From Maritimibacter alkaliphilus HTCC2654 (GTDB lineage: Bacteria > Pseudomonadota > Alphaproteobacteria > Rhodobacterales > Rhodobacteraceae): a stretch of DNA of 45,111 nt. Shown piece after piece: positions 39,209 through 45,111 of the stretch. The position numbers and the translations under genes are program-made. Numbering within the stretch: the first letter of the stretch is position 1; the number at the start of each line of letters is the position of its first letter. Below the pieces are notes generated by a model. It ran no database searches. It was given only the letters and a program-made list of their open reading frames with translations, and was not told the DNA's origin. The stretch is from positions 935,822 to 980,932 of the forward strand of contig NZ_CH902578.1 in NCBI RefSeq assembly GCF_000152805.1. Direction: 5' to 3'.

Positions 39209-39400
39209 ATGGCTGTCAAAGTCGCCAACTACGAATTCGCCGGTCACGTTTCGCGCGTCGTCCGGTTCTTCTCCGATCTCGCTATCGAGGTTGAGCGCCG
39301 TCGTGCCCGCCGCATGACCCGCGCGATCCTCACCGGCCTGACGGATGCGCAGCTCACGGACATCGGGGTGAACCGCCTCGACGTGTTCCGTATGCGCTGA
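39209..39400 (+). CDS. DUF1127 domain-containing small protein
   Basis: The 63-aa product begins MAVKVANYEFAGHVSRVVRF and ends with the DUF1127 arginine-rich motif (RRARRMTRAILTGLTDAQLTDIGVNRLDVFRMR). DUF1127 proteins are common small stress- or phosphate-related proteins in alphaproteobacteria, and some contact RNA or proteins; the role here is unknown. AAGGAG precedes the ATG at 39209, and an upstream open frame from 39107 is not needed. It has its own terminator at 39451 and a tandem repeat in its promoter region. Confidence 0.9.
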   Translation: MAVKVANYEFAGHVSRVVRFFSDLAIEVERRRARRMTRAILTGLTDAQLTDIGVNRLDVFRMR

Positions 39401-39450
39401 CCTGCCACTCACGCGAACGAAAAGGGCCGCCTAATGGGGCGGCCACGAAG

Positions 39451-39483
39451 CGCCCCGCCTATTTCGGCGGGGCGTTTTGTTTT
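39451..39483 (+). terminator. Intrinsic terminator of the DUF1127 gene
   Basis: A perfect 9-bp stem (CGCCCCGCC/GGCGGGGCG) with loop TATTTC is followed by TTTTGTTTT on the plus strand. It ends just before the converging degP stop. A second GC hairpin (GGCCGCC/GGCGGCC, about 39425-39443) precedes it. Confidence 0.85.
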
Positions 39484-39489
39484 CAAGGT

Positions 39490-40968
39490 CTACTCGGTGA
39501 CCGGCAGCGCCACGAAGCGCGGGTCGCCGCCGCGCCGCACCAGAAGCAGCAAGGATTGCCGACCGCCATCACGGGCCGAGGCGATCCGTTCTTCCAGCTG
39601 AGCGATGGAGGTCAGCTGCTGTTGGCCGGCCTCGGTGATGACGTCGCCTTCGATCAGGCCCTTCGCGGCGGCTTCGCTATCGGCCTGCACCGCCGTGACG
39701 ACGAGCCCTTGCGCCCCGGCGTCGAGCCCCAGTTCCTCGCGCAATTCGTCGGTCATTTCCGACAGGGTCATGCCGAGGATGGTCTGCTGCTGCACCTCGG
39801 GCGCGGGCGTGCTGTCGGTCGACGAGCCGCCTTCGTCATTGGCGAGGGCTTCCTCGCGCCGGCCGAGCACGACCTTCAGCGTCTGGGTCTGGCCGTCACG
39901 CAGCACCACGACGCGCACGGTTTCACCGACACCGGAGTTGCCGACGATGCGCACGAGTTCGCGGGTGTTCGCGACCTCTTCGCCCGCGAAGCTCAGGATC
40001 AGGTCGCCCGCTTCCATGCCCGCATCCTTGGCGGGGCCGTCCGGCACGTCGGTCACGAGCGCGCCGTTGGTGGATGAAAGCCCCATCGCCTCGGCCACGT
40101 CGTCGCTCACGTCCTGAATGCGGACACCGAGCCAGCCGCGCCGCGTCTCGCCGAATTCCTTGAGCTGGTCGACCACCTTGGTCACCACGTTCGACGCCAT
40201 GGCGAAGCCGATGCCGATGGACCCGCCGTTGGGCGACAGGATCGCGGTGTTCACGCCGATCACCTGCCCGTCCATGTTGAACAGCGGCCCGCCCGAGTTG
40301 CCCCGGTTGATCGCTGCGTCGGTCTGGAGGAAGTCATCATAGGTGCCCTGAAGCTCGCGCCCACGGGCCGAGATGATCCCGGCGGAAATCGAAAAGCCCT
40401 GACCCAGCGGGTTGCCCATCGCCATGACCCAGTCGCCGACGCGGATCGCCTCGGAATCGCCGAAAGGCACGAAGGGGAGCGGTTCGTCGGTCTCGACCTT
40501 CAACAGCGCGATGTCGGTGTTCGGGTCGGTGCCGATCACGGTCGCGTCCAGCTCGCCCCGGTTGCCGAAGAATTCGATCACGATCTCGTCCGCGCCCTCG
40601 ATGACGTGGTTGTTGGTGACAATGTAGCCGTCCTCGGAAATCACGAAGCCCGACCCGAGAGCGGACGAACGCCGGGTGCGCGGCGGCTGCCCCTCGCCTT
40701 CGCGGTCGAGGAAGTCACGGAAGAAATCCTCGAACGGCGACCCCTCGGGCACCATCGGTTGCGGCCCGGTGTCCTGACTGACGACCGTGGCCGTGGTGAT
40801 GTTCACAACCGAGGGGCTGACCTTTTCGGCGAGATCCGCGAAACTCGCGGGCCGGGTCTGGGCATGGGCCAGCGACGTGGCCGCCAGCACCATCGCCGCC
40901 ATCAGGGCGAACAGGGTTGCGATCAGTTTGGGGTTCGGTCGGGTCTCTACCCTCGCCTGCGCTTTCAC
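39490..40968 (-). CDS. degP: Periplasmic serine protease/chaperone, DegP (Do) family
   Basis: The 492-aa product has a signal peptide (hydrophobic run LIATLFALMAAMVLAATSLAHAQ), a trypsin-like domain with His121 (TNNHVIEG), Asp152 (DPNTDIALL) and Ser225 (GNSGGPLF), and two PDZ domains (about 265-355 and 385-490). It degrades or refolds damaged envelope proteins. I chose a GTG start at 40968 because GAGGAG lies eight bases upstream and the signal peptide then has a normal basic N-region; an ATG at 41007 would give 505 aa but has only a weak ribosome-binding site. It ends the hflK-hflC-DUF2065-degP unit, as is common in this group. Confidence 0.93.
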   Translation of the reverse strand: MKAQARVETRPNPKLIATLFALMAAMVLAATSLAHAQTRPASFADLAEKVSPSVVNITTATVVSQDTGPQPMVPEGSPFEDFFRDFLDREGEGQPPRTRRSSALGSGFVISEDGYIVTNNHVIEGADEIVIEFFGNRGELDATVIGTDPNTDIALLKVETDEPLPFVPFGDSEAIRVGDWVMAMGNPLGQGFSISAGIISARGRELQGTYDDFLQTDAAINRGNSGGPLFNMDGQVIGVNTAILSPNGGSIGIGFAMASNVVTKVVDQLKEFGETRRGWLGVRIQDVSDDVAEAMGLSSTNGALVTDVPDGPAKDAGMEAGDLILSFAGEEVANTRELVRIVGNSGVGETVRVVVLRDGQTQTLKVVLGRREEALANDEGGSSTDSTPAPEVQQQTILGMTLSEMTDELREELGLDAGAQGLVVTAVQADSEAAAKGLIEGDVITEAGQQQLTSIAQLEERIASARDGGRQSLLLLVRRGGDPRFVALPVTE

Positions 40969-41089
40969 TGCAGTCTCCTCTGAAATCCTGTCGGACGTTT
41001 CGTTCATCTTTCCAGATAGGAGGCGCCAAGCGCAACGCAATCTTGACCACGGGCCGTCACGGCGGCGTGACATGGCCCACCCGCCCCGC

Positions 41090-41275
41090 TCAGCGATTGG
41101 CGAGCCAGACCAGCGCCACGCCAAAAGCAATGGCCACCAACCCCACGACCCGCCGCCTGTCGCGGCTCATCGTGGCGATGGTGGCCAGTATGTTTTCCAG
41201 GCGGCCCGGAAGCAGGGCGAAGATCAGGCCCTCGAATACGAGGGCGAGACCCAAGCCCAGGAACAGCCAGCTCAT
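41090..41275 (-). CDS. DUF2065 small membrane protein
   Basis: The 61-aa product has two hydrophobic segments (MSWLFLGLGLALVFEGLIFALL and VGLVAIAFGVALVWLA) around a short basic loop with SRDRRR, the DUF2065 pattern. This gene is regularly found beside hflC. Its ATG overlaps the hflC stop as ATGA, so it is coupled to HflKC, and it may be an accessory of that complex; this is inference from position. degP starts 121 bp downstream. Confidence 0.88.
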   Translation of the reverse strand: MSWLFLGLGLALVFEGLIFALLPGRLENILATIATMSRDRRRVVGLVAIAFGVALVWLANR

Positions 41276-42318
41276 CCGTCGGCGGGCTGCTCTTGCGTCG
41301 CTTCGTCACCACCGGCCGAGTCGGTCGCGGTCGCATCCTCGTCGCCAAGCCCGGCACCGGGAACTTCGATCACGGGACCGGCATCGGCCGATCCGTCGGT
41401 CTCGGTTTCAACACGGGTGTCGTTCGGCGTGCCCGCGCTGCGCGCGATCTGGGCCGAGGTGTCGGACTTGAGGTAGTTGAAGAACTCGCTGTTGGGCGAA
41501 ATGACGAGCGTGGAGTTTCCGCCCCGGATCGACCGCTCATAGGCGCTCATCGACCGGTAGAAGGCGAAGAATTCCGGGTCGCGGCCAAAGGCTTCAGCAT
41601 AGATCGCGTTACGCTGCGCATCGGCTTCACCGCGAATGATCTCGGCCTCACGCTGGGCTTCGGAGGTGGTTTCGACCACGGTCCGGTCGGCTTGTGCGCG
41701 CAGACGCTGCGCCGCCTCGTTACCGCGTGCGATCTCGTCCGCCGCTTCCCGCTGACGCTCGGCCCGCATCCGTTCAAAGGTCGCCTCGAGGTTCTGATCC
41801 GGCAGGTCGGCGCGCTTGATGCGCACGTCGATGACACGGATACCCAGCGCGGCGGCTTCGTCGCGCGACTGGTCGCGGATCTGGTTCATGAGCGACACAC
41901 GGTCGACCGACAGCACCGCGTCCGAGGGCACGCTACCCAGCACTTCGCGAAGCTCGGCGTTCAGGATGCGCTCAAGCCGCGAACGCGCGCCCGAGATGCC
42001 CGACGCGCCAACAGCACGGCGGAACTGGGTCGCATCCTCGATCCGCCAGCGCGCGAAGGCGTCGACGACGAGACGACGATCGTCCGCCGGCGTGACCTCG
42101 AGCGGCTCGGTGTCGAGCGGCAGGATACGGTCGTCGTATTTGGCGATCTCGTGCAGGACCGGCACTTTGAAATAAAGACCCGGCTCACCGATCTCGGCCG
42201 TGACCTCACCGAACCACAGGCGCAGGGCCTTTTCGCGTTCGTCGACGATGTAATAGGAATTCAGGCCGATAAAAACGAGAACGGCGATGATCCCGAGAAT
42301 GACGTAGGAACGACGCAT
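41272..42318 (-). CDS. hflC: FtsH protease modulator HflC
   Basis: The 348-aa SPFH/band-7 protein has an N-terminal membrane anchor (YVILGIIAVLVFIGLNSYYIV), the band-7 domain (about residues 25-190), a long charged helix with repeated Ala/Glu (to about 265), and an acidic C-terminal tail that is longer than in E. coli (TETDGSADAGPVIEVPGAG onwards). With HflK it forms a membrane cage around FtsH. Its ATG overlaps the hflK stop by one base (TGATG). Confidence 0.96.
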   Translation of the reverse strand: MRRSYVILGIIAVLVFIGLNSYYIVDEREKALRLWFGEVTAEIGEPGLYFKVPVLHEIAKYDDRILPLDTEPLEVTPADDRRLVVDAFARWRIEDATQFRRAVGASGISGARSRLERILNAELREVLGSVPSDAVLSVDRVSLMNQIRDQSRDEAAALGIRVIDVRIKRADLPDQNLEATFERMRAERQREAADEIARGNEAAQRLRAQADRTVVETTSEAQREAEIIRGEADAQRNAIYAEAFGRDPEFFAFYRSMSAYERSIRGGNSTLVISPNSEFFNYLKSDTSAQIARSAGTPNDTRVETETDGSADAGPVIEVPGAGLGDEDATATDSAGGDEATQEQPADG

Positions 42319-43490
42319 CAGTTCGACCCTCCCGAAGTAGTGGTGTTGGTCGAGTTCCGGCGCAGCTCGTTCAGCGGCAGATAGGGCACGACCCCCTGCT
42401 CGCCGCCCACGGCATCGTCCATGATGATCTTGTCGACATCACCCAGAACCCGCTCCAGCGTTTCGATGTAAAGGCGGCGACGGGTCACTTCCGGCGCCTT
42501 CGCGTATTCGTTGTAGACCGCGATGAAACGCGCGGCCTCACCTTCGGCCTCGTTCACGACGCGGGCGCGATAGGCCTCGGCCTGTTCCAGCGTCTGCGCC
42601 GCTTCACCACGGGCTTCCGCCACCACGCGGTTGGCATAGGCATCCGCCTGCGATTGAAGCGTGTCGCGGGTCTGTTCGGCGGCCTGCACTTCACGGAAGC
42701 TGTCGATGACCTCACGCGGCGGGTCGGCGCGGTCGAAGTTCACACGCACGATGTTCACGCCGGAGTTGTAGCTGTCGAGCGTCGACTGGATCAGCTCTTC
42801 CAGTTCCTGCGCGATGACACCGCGATCCCGGTTCAGGATCGGCGCGAGCGAGGAGCGACCGATGATCTCGCGCATGGCCGATTCCGACACGGCGCGGATC
42901 GTGTTCACGGGATCGGCGAGGTTGAACACGAATTGCTCGACATCACCGATGTTCCAGACCACCTGATAGTCGATGTCGACGATGTTCTCGTCGCCCGTCA
43001 GCATCAGACCCTCATCGAGACCCACACCGATGTCTTCGGTGTTTTCACGGGTGACGGGGTAGATTTCCTTGGTCACGACCGGCCAGGGCGCGAAGTTGAG
43101 ACCTTCCGTGCCGACCTGGTAGCGTTCGCCGAACAGAAGCTCGACCGACTGCTCCGAGGTGTCGACGCGGTAGAAGCTTGCGAACAGCCAAAGCGCGACG
43201 GCAGCCAGAACGACGATCCCGATGGTGCCACGGGTGAACCGCGGGCCAGCCGGGCCTTCGCCGCCGCCGTTGCCCCGGTTCGCACCGCCCTTGCCGCCCA
43301 TGAGCACGCGAAGCTGTTCCTGCCCGCGCCGCATCAGGTCGTCTATCTCGGGGATGTTTCCGCCTTGCTGACCGGGCCGGCGATTGCCGCCGTTCTGCCC
43401 GTTGCGGTCGTCGCCGCCATTCGATCCGCCATTGCTGCCACCGCGGTTTCCACCGCCGCCGCCCCAGGGTCCGCCGCTATCGCTGGCCAT
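42318..43490 (-). CDS. hflK: FtsH protease modulator HflK
   Basis: The 390-aa product begins with about 45 residues rich in Gly, Asn and Gln (GGPWGGGGGNRGGSNGGSNG), followed by a single membrane segment (IGIVVLAAVALWLFASFY, about residue 95) and the SPFH domain with SVELLFGERYQVGTEGLNFA. The coiled-coil stretch ERVVAEARGEA-type lies at about 275-330. GGAGGA precedes the ATG at 43490; the frame open to 43523 is not needed. The Gly-rich N-terminus is typical of HflK but strikingly repetitive here. Confidence 0.96.
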   Translation of the reverse strand: MASDSGGPWGGGGGNRGGSNGGSNGGDDRNGQNGGNRRPGQQGGNIPEIDDLMRRGQEQLRVLMGGKGGANRGNGGGEGPAGPRFTRGTIGIVVLAAVALWLFASFYRVDTSEQSVELLFGERYQVGTEGLNFAPWPVVTKEIYPVTRENTEDIGVGLDEGLMLTGDENIVDIDYQVVWNIGDVEQFVFNLADPVNTIRAVSESAMREIIGRSSLAPILNRDRGVIAQELEELIQSTLDSYNSGVNIVRVNFDRADPPREVIDSFREVQAAEQTRDTLQSQADAYANRVVAEARGEAAQTLEQAEAYRARVVNEAEGEAARFIAVYNEYAKAPEVTRRRLYIETLERVLGDVDKIIMDDAVGGEQGVVPYLPLNELRRNSTNTTTSGGSN

Positions 43491-43577
43491 ATGTGTAGAG
43501 TCCTCCAGAAACTGTCCGCTCATAACTGGCGGCTGAATGCTTGTTTTTCAACCCGGATCACGGGTTCTCTATTGGGT

Positions 43578-44939
43578 TCAATCGCTCCGCGTGGGCGATT
43601 TCATCAGCACGATTTCCTCGGCCATGGTCGGGTGCACCGCCACGGCGGCGTCGAAATCGGCCTTGGTCGCCCCCATCTTTACCGCCACGGCGGCCAGCTG
43701 GATCATCTCGCCCGCCCCGTCCGCGACGATATGGCACCCCAGAACCCGCTGGCTCTCCTGACTGACAACCAGTTTGAAGAGCGCCTTTTCCTGACGGTCG
43801 ATGAAGCTTTTCTGCATCGGGCGGAAGGTCGCGGTGTAGACGTCGATCGGCTCCTGCGCGCGCGCGTCTTCTTCGGTCAGCCCGACTGTGCCGTATTCCG
43901 GCTGGGTAAAGACTGCCGAGGCGACCATTTCGTGATCCGGCTTGGTCGGGTTGCCCTTGAACACGGTCTCGACGAAAGCCGCGCCTTCGCGGATCGCGAC
44001 CGGGGTGAGGTTGATGCGGTCGGTCACATCCCCGATGGCATAGATCGACGGCACGGCGGTCTGCGAATAGTCGTCCACGACGACCTCGCCCCGTTCCCCG
44101 ATCTCGACCCCGAGGTCTTCGAGCCCCAGACCGTCGGAATTGGGCTTGCGGCCCGTGGCCCACAGCACCTCGTCCACGACGACTTTGTGGTCGTCCGAGC
44201 CGATCACCCGAATGCGACCGTCGTCACAGCGTTCGAGCGCGCGGGGGCTGACGCCCACGCGCAGGTCGATCCCCTGCGCCAGCATGAGCTCCGCGATATG
44301 CCCGCGCACCTCGTCATCGAAGCCGCGCAGCACCTGCGGCCCCCGGTGCCACTGCGTCACATGGGTGCCCAGTCCATTGAGAATGCAGGCGAATTCACAG
44401 GCGATATAGCCGCCGCCGACGATCAGGATCTTCTTCGGCAGCCGGTCGAGGTTAAAGACCTCGTTCGAGGTGATCCCCATTTCCGCCCCCGGCAGATCGG
44501 GGATGAAGGGCCGGCCGCCGGTCGCCACGAGGATATGCTTGGCGGTGTAGCTCTGCCCGTTGGACAGCGAGACCGTATGCGCGTCCTTCAGCGTGGCGCG
44601 CGCGTCGTAGAGGTCGGTGCCGGGCCGCGCGAGGTTGGTGCGGTAGATGTTCTCGAGCCGGCTCAACTCGGCATGGAGGTTCGGGCGGAACTTCGACCAG
44701 TCGAAGGTGCCGTCGCCCATCTCCCAGCCCCAGTCGCGCGCCTCGCCGGTGGCCGGGCCGAACTTGGAGGCGAAGACCATCAGTTTCTTCGGCACACAGC
44801 CTCGGATCACGCAGGTTCCGCCCATGCGGAACTCCTCGGCCAGGGCCACCCTGGCCCCACTCTCGGCCGCCACACGCCCCGCGCGAACCCCGCCGGAGCC
44901 GCCGCCGATCACGAAAAGGTCGTAGTCGAATGTGCTCAT
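43578..44939 (-). CDS. gor: Glutathione-disulfide reductase
   Basis: The 453-aa flavoprotein has the FAD loop GGGSGGVRAGRVAAESG, the redox-active disulfide GGTCVIRGCVPKK (Cys43, Cys48), the NADPH-binding segment VGGGYIACEFACILNGLG, and the C-terminal HPTMAEE active-site His/Glu pair. It reduces glutathione disulfide with NADPH. Two nearby ATGs exist; 44939 is best spaced from GAAGGG. Downstream, AACCCG/CGGGTT (about 43548-43564) forms a hairpin without a T-tract, so termination is uncertain. Confidence 0.95.
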   Translation of the reverse strand: MSTFDYDLFVIGGGSGGVRAGRVAAESGARVALAEEFRMGGTCVIRGCVPKKLMVFASKFGPATGEARDWGWEMGDGTFDWSKFRPNLHAELSRLENIYRTNLARPGTDLYDARATLKDAHTVSLSNGQSYTAKHILVATGGRPFIPDLPGAEMGITSNEVFNLDRLPKKILIVGGGYIACEFACILNGLGTHVTQWHRGPQVLRGFDDEVRGHIAELMLAQGIDLRVGVSPRALERCDDGRIRVIGSDDHKVVVDEVLWATGRKPNSDGLGLEDLGVEIGERGEVVVDDYSQTAVPSIYAIGDVTDRINLTPVAIREGAAFVETVFKGNPTKPDHEMVASAVFTQPEYGTVGLTEEDARAQEPIDVYTATFRPMQKSFIDRQEKALFKLVVSQESQRVLGCHIVADGAGEMIQLAAVAVKMGATKADFDAAVAVHPTMAEEIVLMKSPTRSD

Positions 44940-45111
44940 GGTCATCCCTTCCCAACCGTTCGATGCGGATATTCCACACAAATCCCGGGGATGCCAGCCG
45001 CCGCGACGCAGCAGAGGATCACGCCCTGGTGTGATACGCCAGACAGCGGAGCCGGCTTGCGCCGGCACAGGGTTTGCGCCGCCCCGCCTTCGGCAGGCCG
45101 TCGCCGTGAGG
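44940..45111. other. Upstream region of gor to the window end, no gene seen
   Basis: This 172-bp stretch contains no open frame I would trust. It has small GC hairpins (GCCGGCTTGCGCCGGC near 45052-45067) in the style of the gene-end modules elsewhere in the window. It may be the 3' region of a gene just outside the window plus the gor promoter. Confidence 0.4.

Noticed and set aside
39401-39450. CcsR-type small RNAs behind the DUF1127 gene, as in Rhodobacter sphaeroides
   Set aside because: No CCUCCUCCC loops are present before the terminator.
43544-43570. Intrinsic terminator for gor
   Set aside because: The AACCCG/CGGGTT stem is present, but on the gor strand it is followed by GAAAAAC instead of a T-run.

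Overview
The window is about 65% GC, dense in coding sequence and free of RNA genes, CRISPR arrays and insertion sequences that I can recognise. It looks like chromosomal core genome of an alphaproteobacterium of the Rhodobacterales (Roseobacter/Rhodobacter group). The reasons are the continuous ybgC-tolQRAB-pal-cpoB-tilS-ftsH cluster, dnaG next to rpoD, folD next to formate-THF ligase, hflKC-DUF2065-degP, a DUF1127 protein, and a dispersed gene-end module of a kind I associate with this order. Most genes lie on the minus strand. The plus-strand genes are the capsule trio, moaA and the DUF1127 gene.

Layout. 25-2190: a Tat-exported metallo-beta-lactamase-fold hydrolase, an uncharacterised 187-aa protein starting with an IGHNGGP motif, and riboflavin synthase (ribE). 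2390-6986 (+): kpsS, a Wza/KpsD-type outer-membrane lipoprotein and kpsC, i.e. the Kdo-linker and export part of a capsule system, placed between ribE and ribD. 7114-9611: ribD and nrdR (overlapping), a YjbQ-family protein and a small unknown. 9767-10297: a YefM-YoeB toxin-antitoxin pair with a palindromic operator. 10335-15011: rpoD with its terminator, dnaG and a secreted unknown. 15058-20779: a TetR regulator with operator, folD, fhs, a MOSC protein, a membrane/cNMP-binding fusion and trans-aconitate methyltransferase. 20842-29743: ftsH, tilS and the Tol-Pal envelope complex. 29766-36565: an accessory block with ThpR, unknowns, an acyl-CoA synthetase coupled to a lipoprotein, a frameshifted moaA, a 173-bp imperfect palindrome and an M20 amidohydrolase. 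36620-38890: ruvCAB. 39209-44939: DUF1127 protein, DegP, DUF2065, HflC, HflK and glutathione reductase.

Genes are often translationally coupled, with ATGA or TGATG overlaps between nrdR/ribD, ribE/orf, yefM/yoeB, tolA/tolB, cpoB/tilS, ruvC/ruvA, lipoprotein/acyl-CoA synthetase, hflK/hflC and hflC/DUF2065. Functional themes are one-carbon and riboflavin metabolism, replication and transcription (DnaG, RpoD, NrdR), envelope integrity (Tol-Pal, FtsH, HflKC, DegP) and capsule export.

I do not see a clearly new multi-gene system. The most interesting signals are non-coding: seven GANTC (CcrM-type) sites within 68 bp upstream of rpoD, a 173-bp fold-back element behind moaA, two perfect DnaA boxes in promoter regions, and a three-copy gene-end module. 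Two genes carry striking lesions: moaA has one extra G in a G7 run, and ThpR has Gln in place of its second catalytic His.
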